DNA of 64,000 bases. Origin: Onchocerca volvulus (Eukaryota > Nematoda > Chromadorea > Rhabditida > Onchocercidae). The translations under genes and the position numbers were made by a program. Every line of letters starts with the position of its first letter. The stretch's first letter is position 1. The notes beneath the pieces were generated by a model that saw nothing but the letters and a program-made list of their open reading frames with translations, had not been told where the DNA came from and made no database searches. Shown one piece after another: positions 48,997-60,200 of the stretch. The DNA is taken from NCBI GenBank assembly GCA_000499405.2, contig HG738149.1, forward strand, positions 1 through 64,000, read 5' to 3'.

Positions 48997-49947
48997 TTTT
49001 TTCTATCGCTAAAACAGACTCTTTAAGTAATCTGATGATACGCAGAAATATAAATTTTACTAGGTATTTTATAGATTTGTGCCACGGAAGTATGCAACTC
49101 GCCAAAAACAACATTACTGAATATTGTAGCATCATCTACTATTTCGGAATTTCCCGAAGTTTGCATTTTTCGTGATACTCTTCCGGCGTTGGAGAAAGCT
49201 TCACGAGGTTATCTACTCACTCTTTTTCACTTATTTCTTATCGATTACGACAATCGATGTAGTACTCATTGTTTCTAACAAACATTTTTATAAAGTGCAT
49301 AAAATTTTTTTGTAGAAAATATCGATTTGATTGCAGAAGCTTGTGAGAGAATTCTTTACAGTGCTGAGAATGGACTGCTTGACAGTTTGTTCTTGGATTT
49401 TTATAAATTTGTGAGAATTTTTAAGGTGGAAAACTAAAGCAAGGTCACTATGCAGATGGAAGCAATGAAAAATATCATAAGTTTTTTTAAAAAAAAGTAT
49501 TATTTCAACCTAAAAATCATTTTTGGTTTTGTGATCAGTGAACTTCCAAGAACTTTCTGCAACAGTACGACGTCTCGAGCGGGATTATTTGCGATTTGAT
49601 CGAGAAGCGAGTCTTTTGGATGATAAAGGACAGATGGCTAGCTGCAGAGAAGTGATTAGAAATAAAGTAATGGAAGTGAAGGATAGCTATCGTGAGTGCA
49701 AGGTTCTAGCTCTAACTTTTTTCATTTTTTTCTTGTTATTTAAAATGGAAGGCTAAAGTAAGTATGATGCAAACTGCAGACTGGTCTCTGCAAAACGATG
49801 CGTTTCTTTGGTGAATTAGTAGACGATGATATTGGTCCCGAGCTTCCCGAAATGTTCTTCGCCAATATCGCTACTTTTTATCGCCAACTTCAACGGGCTT
49901 GGATCGATGTACATTTGCATGGCATTCCAGTGAATAGACCAGTTTGA
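43103..49947 (+). CDS. fozi-1: fozi-1 ortholog: zinc-finger/FH2 (formin-like) protein
   Basis: Exons: 43103-43591, 44354-44518, 45090-45299, a poorly resolved piece at about 45347-45436, then 45437-45555, 45648-45711, 46295-46550, 46794-46875, 47140-47233, 47371-47498, 47917-48061, 48413-48499, 48755-48907, 49075-49207, 49316-49384, 49539-49702 and 49780-49947; all resolved joints agree in phase. The product is about 850 aa. Order: Ser/Thr/Gln-rich N-terminus with a Gln run; two C2H2 fingers (CELC-x11-H-x3-H and CPQC-x13-H-x4-H); a LMKQCFP motif and AT-hook-like RGRGRP; a basic segment; an Asn-rich linker; and a full FH2 domain (NWW...LKGTIF lasso to FFGELVDD near the end). There is no proline-rich FH1, GBD/FH3 or DAD. 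In C. elegans FOZI-1 is a nuclear protein for mesodermal and neuronal fate, with no actin-nucleating activity reported. The actin-binding GNYMN signature of formins is not kept here. Confidence 0.9.
45300..45436 (+). other. Unresolved exon boundary and A12 run in fozi-1
   Basis: The frame of the next clear exon (ARYTHSYRRRAIKHSAQ... from 45437) does not connect simply to exon 3. One solution is a 21-base micro-exon (45367-45387) plus a 49-base intron ending in ttgcag. Another is an exon opening at about 45347 (SPSVHRRKRAKKKK...) that runs on in frame only if the A12 run at 45402-45413 is really 13 long. Without transcript data neither can be preferred. Confidence 0.5.
46753..46875 (+). other. 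fozi-1 exon with two acceptors and two open frames
   Basis: From the upstream exon (phase 1), the acceptor at 46793 gives the frame that reaches the FH2 domain. The stronger acceptor ttgcttttcag at 46752 also gives a coding-looking frame (ANILQNFLKEQTLQRQNQ...) but ends at a TAA at 46848-46850. Use of the first acceptor would yield a finger-only protein with a short Gln/Leu tail. Confidence 0.5.
48929..48994. repeat. 66-base T-run in a fozi-1 intron
   Basis: Uninterrupted T run starting about 20 bases after the donor at 48908, in the intron between the exons ending 48907 and starting 49075. Its length is likely unreliable in the assembly. Confidence 0.9.
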
Positions 49948-52900
49948 ATGAGCTCGATGTATCATTATCCATATTACCTATTTTTGCACAACAAATATAA
50001 CATTATGGCTCCAAATCTATCAATTCTGCATATAATTAAAATCAATTTTTCTTTTCTTTCTTTTTTTTTTTTAATAAGGTATTTCCACTTCAGCAATTCT
50101 AGAAAAATTATAGTTCTTTAAAAGAAAAGTACGACGCTGCATTGTCTTTATATCTTGCTGTAGTGGAACTGTTATATATCAAGATTGGGTCACATTAGTA
50201 TTTCTTAAAGCTATGACAGTTTCTTAGCGGCATATTTTTAATTTGCCTATCATCCTTAAATGAAATACCGTCCTATGGATCTGCAGTATTAAGGCTTTTA
50301 TTTTTGCGAATATCGTTTCACTTATTTCCCATGTTGTTACTATTATACATAATTTGATTTCGGATTTATATTTACCTCAGAGAACAACAGGTGAAAAGAG
50401 TTACATTTTCAATCACTTCACATATTTTCAATCAAATAACACATAAATTGATCATATTTGCAACATTTAAGTTAGCCGATAAACTGTATTACTGATTATA
50501 TCTGTCACGATCAAAATTTGCATCTAATTAGAATTTCTTTCATGCACTTAAAGAGTAAGTTTAACAGGCTATGCAAATTTTGGACTGTTGTTATGTGAAA
50601 AAATGTTTTTAGTTACGATTTTTGCGCTTTTCACATTGCACTGATTATCGTTTATTTTGTATTTTGATAAATCAGTTTGTTTTCTCATTTTCACCTATTT
50701 TGATAGATTCCATATCTATTCACACAGACACTGATTGACATTTTAATGATTTGAATTTTTCATTTATTAAATCAATCATATTTGAAAGTTAATTTGCATG
50801 TGCATTCTTTGAGTATATATAACAAATCAATTTATTCTGCATGTATTCAATTCACAAAGATCGAACTTTCGATTTTATATTGATCAATTCATCAGATCTA
50901 CGGTAGATTATTAAGTCAATACAAGATTTATAAATCCATCAACCAATTGAAAGACTACTTTTACTGAAATGTTTGCAGCTATACTGCATGATTAGAAAGC
51001 ATTTGATTGCTTGCGCCAAATAATTATTCAAAAACTTAATGATATATTTAATGCAAGAAGTCGATATCAATAAGGTCAAAGTTCTAACAGTATGAAGTCA
51101 AAGGTTGAATTCAGTGAGATCAGAGTTTTTTGAAGAAATTCAAAGTAAAAAAATTGTCAAGGATTGACGGAGTCTGTTATTTCGTTTTGCTTGTGACCGA
51201 ACAAACCATCTGAAATGATTATTGCCAGAGCAGCGAATAACATCAAAATAAGCAATGATAGTTCTGATAAAGAATGATAAAGATTGAACTATCATTTAGC
51301 ATGTTGTATCACCCATATATTATGCTGAATATGATATGTCGAGTGGATTATCAATGATCCAATTTTGCATAATTTGACTTCTATAAGTTCTGATATATCG
51401 TCTTTCACTCTTTTTTAAACATTTTAAATTAATCAATCACTTTAAACTATTCATTGCGCAAAAAAGAAGTATGCAATGCTGAGAAATTTTGAAAACATTT
51501 AAAATATAAACTAAAATATTTTTTTAATCATCAGAAATACAAACCGATTTAATTGTCTTTTTAAGTAGTAGGCAGTGTCATTTGGATCATACATTCGATG
51601 AGACTGGTCAAGAAAAAATGAAACTTTCCCTATAATAAATGAAGTCAATGGATGTATCCAATGGATCATTGAATCACAAATAAAAACAAAAATTTCAATG
51701 AATAAATTCACTGACCTTTGAACTTTGTATGTTGCTTGTGATCACAACAATATCTAAAGATCAGGGTTAAAAGATCAATGTATCGAGCAACGAAATATAC
51801 CGGTCATTTTAGCCAAAATATTCCATAAAATGACCAGAAACCTTGACCATTGGTCAATATTGTATGATGAAAAAAAAAAAAAGATGCAAAAAGTTGGAAA
51901 AGTTATTTGATCATCTACTTATCTGAGGTAACAAAACGAAACAGAAAAAAAAAATTCATTTGAATATTTACGGAAGAAAAATTGCATTTCATTAATTAGA
52001 TATATTTCATTTCAATCCATTTCAATATTTCAAATTCATTTCAATATTTTCATGATTTTTGATTTTCTTTATTTCATTTGATCAAACGGATCAATCCGAA
52101 ATTTTCATAGATAAAATGAAGTGATCGCTCGATCTGAAAATGTTTTTTTATCAGTACATTTTGGCCAAATATTTTATTCATTAATATTAGCTATTCTTTG
52201 AACTATGCTCAAATTGCAGAGATTATTTACGAAGAAATGTAATTCGGAAAAAAAAATGAGCATCGCAAATTCAACCTCATTTCTTTTCCGGATTGCATTC
52301 CGGAATGATTATTAGTCCTAACTCGTTGTTTTTACAAATACATATTCATATATTTAGCAAAAATTTGTTGACAAGTTTAGGGCACAAATAAATTAAGTAG
52401 GATTACCCAAATTTTTGCCTTTTTTTGCCAAAATCAAAATGTGAAATCACATGAACAGGCGACTTATAAACATTAACTTTTATCATTCAATATCATCGTA
52501 TCCAATTCGATTCCATAATATCGTATCTTTTATAGAAATTACAGTAGTAACTTTATCGCTAATACAGTAACAACCAAAATTTGCTTCTCTTCAATACTCT
52601 TATAGCCATTTCTAACAATTATTCTTTTAAAATAAATAGAAAAATGTGAATAATTGAAATTCAAAAAAAAAAGATTTCGAATTTCAAATATTCATTACAA
52701 GTACGTTAAAGTACGTTAGAGTGATATATATGAATTATTTTTCGGATTTCTCTTAAGTGTTGATAATATCGTTATTTGAGTGACGTAATGATATGCTTGA
52801 AAATTGAGTCAAAAATATTTTGAACTTGATAATTTCAGATTTTTGATCTCTTATCATCAATGTTGTGAAATTATTTCGGTGATAATTATGACGATTTTTT

Positions 52901-53011
52901 TCGTCAAACTAATTTTCTTTTAACGGTTTGTTAATCTTTAACGACTTTAAAAGAAAATTGTCTATTGCTGATAAAGTTGTCAAAAACAAGAAAACGAAAA
53001 AATAGCTGAAA
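49948..53011. other. Intergenic region between fozi-1 and its finger-only paralog
   Basis: About 3.06 kb, AT-rich, with no coding exon recognised on either strand and no remnant of FH2 exons seen. It must contain the 3' UTR of fozi-1 and the promoter of the paralog. Confidence 0.55.
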
Positions 53012-53225
53012 ATGTCGGAGCAGAATTCAAACAATCTACAACAACATGCTTCAAATCCTTCAATGGAAGAACTGATAAATAATCTTATCATTGAATCTTG
53101 GGAACAATTACTAGAGTTAATTGAAATGAGAAAAACACTTGATCAAAATATTATCGCATATTGCGATGATATTTTGCGAATTTTTTTCGCAAGACAAATA
53201 TTACGTTATCATCAACAACATCAGC

Positions 53226-53269
<44 letters not shown>

Positions 53270-54279
53270 ATGCCGAATTTGGATATTCATAAAAGTGCTA
53301 AAGTAAAGGTAAATTGAAATTTCGTGAATTTTCAAATTTGTTAAATAAATTACGAATGCATTTTGGAAGATGATTAAATGAATAATTTTTTTTTTTTTTT
53401 TTTTTTTTAGCTAAATTTCAAAATAAACAAAAAAGGCCATGAAAAGTGGAACAAAGATTGACAAATCATACATCCGTTTTGTCTATAAAGTTTAAACGAG
53501 TCAAGAAAAATGAAAAAATACAAATAAAATTGAGTTATTTCATTTATCTAAGAAATAGATACTCAATTTTATCAATCAAAAATTGATTCATAATTCTACT
53601 TTATCAATCAAAGATTAATTCATAACTCTACTTTATCAATTAAAGATTAATTCATAACTATAATAAAATGACATCGAAGTTTTTAAAAAACTTAAAAGTA
53701 ATTTTTAAAGATTTGTAATTTATGTCGAAAGAAAGTACATAATTCGAAATTACCATGTCATGTACGAATGAAACATCTGAATCAACCGCTATTCTTTTGT
53801 CCAGTATGTAATAAAAGTTCGAATTATTCGAAGAATAATATCAAAACTCATATGTTCAGAAAACATGGAATAAAAGATGTATGTCAAATTTATTTTTGTA
53901 TTTTAAAATTTTTTCCAATTTCAATAATTAATATATTAATATTAATAATTAAAATTTGAATTTTCACATTTGAAATGTTTAATTTTTTTTTCTGATACAT
54001 CAATTACAGAAGACTCTCTCTCTCTCGCATATTTTTTTTTTTTCTTTTCTCAACTTTTATTTATTCGAAATTTAATAAAAGTTTATAGTAAAATTAGTGC
54101 ATAAATTGAGTTAGAATCATTTTTCTCTTCTTTTTTTTTTTTTTCAGGGCAAACCAATCGATATTGCGATTTCACATGCATCAGAAGTAAGACATTTAAT
54201 GAAGCAATGTTTTCCGGATGTTAAAAATCGGGATATTTCAAAAACTCCACCCTCGAATGATAATATTGGCGTTGAATAG
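53012..54279 (+). CDS. Finger-only tandem paralog of fozi-1
   Basis: Three exons (53012-53308, 53711-53878, 54148-54279), all phase 0, encode 198 aa. Exon 1 encodes a helical, Gln-rich N-terminus with a long Gln run (about residues 67-86) and no clear similarity to the fozi-1 start. Exon 2 encodes two zinc fingers, CNLC-x11-H-x4-H and CPVC-x13-H-x4-H, and shares KLPCH, YSKNN and a following His-Gly with the fozi-1 fingers. Exon 3 shares EV..LMKQCFP and then ends at a stop instead of continuing to the AT-hook and FH2. Intron positions and phases match fozi-1 exons 1-3, so it arose by partial tandem duplication of the 5' half. It probably binds DNA or chromatin like the parent, perhaps competing with it; this is inference. 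The acceptor of exon 2 (tttaaag) is weak. Confidence 0.8.
53211..53271 (+). repeat. CAA/CAG microsatellite coding for the Gln run
   Basis: A nearly pure CAA run inside exon 1 of the finger-only paralog. Its length is expected to vary between strains. A shorter, interrupted Gln run is found at the corresponding place in fozi-1 (about 43530-43570). Confidence 0.9.
53561..53657. repeat. Three-copy 32-nt tandem repeat in paralog intron 1
   Basis: Units at 53561-53593, 53594-53625 and 53626-53657 share ctttatcaatcaaagattaa-like cores with few changes. Confidence 0.8.
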
Positions 54280-57200
54280 AAAGATGAGAGATGAGAATTG
54301 AAGTCATCGGAAAGGTCAGTTGAAGAGGTTATCGAAAAGGTTATTAATGATAAGATTAATTTAGAATGAAACTCATTTTAAAATATTTCAAAAAGACGGA
54401 AGTATTCTTAAGCAAAATTACTGAATAAATAATAGGAATCGAATAAATAATACGAAATGAATTGAAAATTCGAAATAATCCACAAAAAAGCAAAATAAAA
54501 TGAATTAATCTCTCTTCTCTTTTCTCATTTTCGACTTTCAATTTATTTCAGGAAAAGAGTAAGAAAATTAAGATTTTTATTTTTTTCATGATTCATCAGG
54601 TTTAGAAGGACATACTTTATGCTATCTAGAACTTTTTTTTTAGAAATAAAATTGATCCATTGATCTAAAATTGATCTATTGATCTAAAATTGATCTAGTA
54701 ACCATCGTTGTATAGTCCATTTTTTCCGCACTTGAATTTTTTTTTTGAATGTTTTAGATTTAATTTGTATAGATTCAATTAACTGAATATCGAACACAAA
54801 ATCCAACAATATTTTTAAAAAAAAAAATTATGCGGAAATTGTAATATATATACTAAATTACAATTTTAACTAATTACTTAAAAAGTTATTATTTCCAGCA
54901 TTTCTTCGATGACCACCGATTCTTCAATCTCAAAAGTTTCAGTTAAAATTCAAATTTGGTGACACATTTATTATTTATTAATTGTTTCTTTTGTCAATCT
55001 CTTGTATTGAATAATATCATAAAATTAAACTATCTTATCTTTAATTATTAATTTCTACCAATTAGCAAAAAATGATTTCTTCCTAATTGGTAGATTTTTT
55101 TTGCAATGTTTTTCAAAAAATGTTCAAATTTTCAATGTATAAAACCGTAATTTAAGTTCAGATTTTATTCCATAAACAAATTGCTCTGATATCCAATAAC
55201 TATTTCAAATTTTCTATTTTATGAATTCGACTACGAGTATATCAAGTATAATTTCATCAGTTATTCAGTTAGATTGTCTCAATTTCGCATATTTTTGTTA
55301 ATTTTGGTATGTTATATGTGGAAATTCCCTTAATATTTACCCAAAAATGAAATGAAAAATCATGTGAGATGAAATTTTAATATAATATCTTTAATGAAAA
55401 TGAAGAGAAATAGAATGGATATATAATATTTTTAATGAATTAATTAATAGACAAACTTTTTCGTCATTTTTTTTTTTTTATTATCTTTCTCTTTATTGAT
55501 AATGTAATATCTTCTTGTATATTCGATTTAATACAGGTCAAGTTAATTTCATACAGGTAAAGTTACAAATACTTATATTAATTATCATTAATTATCAAAA
55601 ATCATTGAAAATTTGACGGAAAAATTGTACAAAAATTTCATTAATTCATCTTAATATCAATTGATCTAAGAGAGGATGAATGATTAAATGAAATGTTCGT
55701 TCTTAATTTCGCTGGTAATTATTATTGATTGATCGTTCGAAATAATTTTTAAATTTAAAAAATGCTAAAAAATATTTGTGAAATGGTAAATTTCGCGTGA
55801 TTTTTCTCCTCTTCAACTTTTCCATACTTTTATTTTTTTAACAGTAAATTTAAAAAAAAAAAAAATCTGATTGTTATCATCATTTCGGCCTAAATAAAAG
55901 TATCGATTGTAAATTTTAGGGGAAAATTTGACAATAACATACTTTGTGGAATTTTCATGTCTTTCGATTTATCAATGTGTGTTAATCGATTTATCAGCAA
56001 AGAAAACTTAATTAATTTATCAATTGATTGAATTGATTCTTAATTTATGTTAATGGATTATGGAACTTTTTAGTTCCTTTTTTTTTTTTTTTAAATGATT
56101 TTTTCATTTTTTATTAATTGCTTTTATCTCGCAAGCAATGTTTTATTGAATTGGAAAGTTTTTTCAATAAAACTTTTATCTTACAAAGAAATTTGTCTCA
56201 ATATAAATGCACTTATTTATTATTAATTATTCAATTGGAAATTAATTTCAGCATAAAATTCAATAATTGATTAAATAAATCATTAAAAATTCAAATTTCC
56301 CTCTATTTCAAGAATATCAGATCTCATATATCTTGGCTACATTTCTTGGCAAAATTATTAGTGAAAGAATATTTATAATGATTTATATAAATATATTTAT
56401 GTAAATTAGCCTAAAATTTAAGAGTTTTTTTTTTTTCTTGGCCAAATAAATTTCTTTGAAATATTTATATTTATATACATTTTCATTTTTCTTGTCTAGC
56501 CTAGCATGAAGAGAGAAATAAATAATCTTTCAGCTGGAATGGAATATATATAGGCAGTCAATAGATGAAAGGTCTAGTGAGTCTAGAGCCTAGGACCGAG
56601 CCTAGGGCCTAGTATGTTATGTTTGTCTAGTGTATCACAATTCAAATACTTTAATCATTTTTCCGCTAAAATTTGTAGTTACTCTTTTCTAGTCTCTTCA
56701 AAATATTTTTCTTATTTTTCCCACATTTCTTCTTTTATATTTTTTAGCTCACATTATTTTCTTTGACAATTTATCAATTGAATATTGAAATAAGTATGTT
56801 AGATTAACAAGTGGAAAGTTTACATTCAATTTAGCCTTAAGGCTTTTAAGTTCAAAAGTTTACATTTAATTTGGTTTTAAGGCTTTTAAGTTCAAAAACT
56901 TACTCAATCAGTTTAGCCTTAAGGCTTCTAAGTTCAATTTATATGGTTCTCCCAAAAGTACTTTTTCAATAATTTTTAATTCTTTTAAAATTCTAATGCT
57001 TTAGACTGGTTTGTCGATTTATCGAATTAACGAAGAAAATTTGGAAATTTGAACAAAAAAGGCCTACTAAGTTGATTATAGTAAAAATCTGATGTCCCAG
57101 TTGTTGAAAAGTACCATTAAGGCTTTCAAGTTCAATTTTTATGGCTTCTTCAAAAGTACTTTTTTAAGGCGCATTTTTGCGCATTTGGTGCATAAATTTT

Positions 57201-60200
57201 GTGTGTCTTTTTCAAATTTCAATATTTCAGTCTAATTTGTCAATTTACTTAGTTGTTGAAAAAGTCTGAATATATATTTTTAAATGTAAAAATGGTGCTA
57301 TTCTCAAATTGAATTTGAAATACAACGAACGTTTTTTACTAGGATTAGCATAAGAGGCGCATTTTTAGATGAGCCTCAAACTAGGCTCTCAAGCCTCATC
57401 AAATTAGCAATTTACAGGCAACAAAATAATTGGCCAAAGATACGAAAAAAATAAATTGATAGATTGTCTTCCTGGTTGTGTGCTTACCAATTTCTATCAA
57501 AAAGAAGTCTATCGTGAAACGAAAAACTAGGCTCTTATTTTTCAATAAAAATGATGATGATATCAAAAAGCCAAGATCGATCTTTTCTTCCTTCTTCTTT
57601 CCTGTCAATATTTTTTGTTTCATTACTCTTTCACTTCAAAATTTTCATCTTATCATCTGTTAGAAAAATTTTTTTTAAACAATTTTTCCGTCAATTTTTT
57701 TTCTTTTGTTTTAATTTATCATTTTTGATTGATTAATAACTGATATAAACAAATCTAATTATTTGAGAAGCAAATAGTTTGATCTTTTTTTTTTCTTATT
57801 TTTTTGAATTCCCAATAGGATTTTCAATCATTTCATTGCTTGAAAATTTTTCAAATTAATGCTTATTCGATGAGTTTTTTTTTTTTTTTTTTAACAACTT
57901 TTAAGTTGGAAAATTTACTTTTTAAGCCGACTAGAATTGTTGTTCAATTTTCAAGTGCAAATTATTTTCGTAAATTGTTTTTATATTTTAGTTTTCAATT
58001 TTTTGTTGATCAATTTTTGAAAAAGAATAAGTGAAAGAAAAACTTTGTAAGTAGAAAAATGAAATTTGAAAAATTATTTCCAGTCTAAAGGAATGATGTC
58101 ATTTGGAAGTTGTTGAGAAGTGGTGACAAATGATTTATGAAAAAGTCGATATTTCAAATGCCTTTTCTTTGGTCTATCTCTAATTGCTTTAAAATTGCTT
58201 CAGAAAAACAGAGGTAAAATTAAAAAAACTAGAAATAAGTTAAGTCTAACTTTTCATACTTCTAAACTTATAGTCATTTTAATTTTTTCTCCTCATTACC
58301 TGAGTTGCTTGAAAATCTACCGTATACTCAAAAATTTTAATCAAAAAATGAAAATGATGCTGAAATCTGTCAACAAAAGTATCATTTCATTTTTTCTGCA
58401 TTTTAAAAATTTTATTATTTCATTTTCGTGCTGCTAAAAAAAATCATAATTATTTGCTAATTGTGCTATTTTATAAATTTGATAACTTAAAAAAAATGAG
58501 CTATTTCAACAAAAAATTTCAATGTTTATCAAAAAATTTGATCTGCAAATACCTATTTTACAGTTTTTCTTATCAATTAATTCCAAAAAAAAAAAAAAAA
58601 ATGCAATTTTTGAGAAAACTAACTTTGGAAAACATTTCGATATTATTCTCGAGAAGCAAATTCGTGAAATTTCTTCATTTTTAATTATCGCTTTTTGTTT
58701 TTTTTTCTCAAATTATCGCTGAAAAAGTACAAAAAAAGGTGAATTTTTTTTTTAACTATGTGGCAAATTTTTAATTCAAGTAATGGTTTATCAGAATTCA
58801 TCTTTCGAAATTATAAAAATATCCATCCAAGCAGAAAATTAATAGTATGGCTTTGTTCGTATAGAAAGTTCGGCCATCAGAAGTTTGTCGTAAAACAAAT
58901 TAAAAAAAAAAAAAAAACTTCAACTCTACCATCAAATTTATAAAGTGAAAAATAAGCATTTTCTTTTTTGCTTAATTTTTTTATTGATTGCAATTATCAT
59001 TTACTATTTCGATACAAGATTTTACCGTTGTATATCATAATATTTAAATAATATTATTTTCTCATTCAAAATTCGAATTGATAATTAAATGATCGAAAAT
59101 GAATAAAATTATTTCCAATTTCTAATTAAATAACGGTTAAGTAACTTTCTTTTTCAACTAACTTTCTATATTTGATAAAATAAGAAAACTACTTATTGAT
59201 TCATTTTATGCAAATTGTAATTTTCCAAATTATAAATCATAATTTTTATGAAACGCGAAAAAGAAGTTGAGCTAAAAAAAAAAAAAAAAAATAGAAATAT
59301 TTCATTTTTTTTTTTCTTTTGAATCATTTTTTTATTTTTTGAAATATTTCGCTAGAGCATATGATACGATGGTCTAGAATTTTGATAATTGATAATTTAA
59401 TTTCCAGCAAATTCAATAGCTGATAATAGTGATGATAAGATAAAATGGATTGGAATGCTTAAGAACGAAATTATTTAGTCGTTTTCTTCTTATTTTAACA
59501 AAAAATTAAAAAAATAAAACGAAAAGCTTTTCATGGATTATAATTTTGACAATTCTATTCCTTCGTTTTAAATTCCATTCAATATTTACAGAAAAAAAAA
59601 AAAAAAAGAAAAAAAAGAAAGAAAAAAAGATGAATTTTGCGAAATTCATTTATTTCGCAAAACGAAATACGAAATTTTTTTTTTTTTCTTTTGAATAAAA
59701 GAGATAAAATTAAAAGGTTGAGAATAAATGCTTTGGCCAAATTAGCTTATTCAATCAAGCTATAACTACACATATTACTACTACAAATTCATTTGGAAAG
59801 CAATATGTTAGTGAAATTTGATATCTAACAAAGAAAACAATTAATTAGAGACATTTTCCCAACCGGAAATTCTCACTCGTCCTTTCATCATTTCATGCTT
59901 TTTTACTTGCGATAACAAAGCTTGCGAATCGATTTATAATTCTCGAAAAATGACAATTATTATTTAGCGAAATTGGACAAATTTTTTATATGGAAATGGT
60001 GACAATTTCTGGCGAACAAATATAATTTTATAGCAAATTTTTACAAATAAATTATCGAATTTAATTAATTTTAGATTAAAAAGAGAAAAAAAACTCATAA
60101 TTTTTGTTTCGTTTTATGATAATTTACATGAATTATTTTCTTTTAAAAAAAAAGGAAAACATTTATTGATTACTTCACATTTAATGCTTTTTGAATCGAT

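Noticed and set aside
48893..49135. Lys-rich minus-strand open frame and Phe-rich plus frame
   Set aside because: Both arise from the 66-base T-run in a fozi-1 intron.
57399..58943. Series of overlapping 60-80 aa frames rich in Phe, Lys and Ile
   Set aside because: Expected by chance in very AT-rich DNA; no splice-site pattern or family resemblance.
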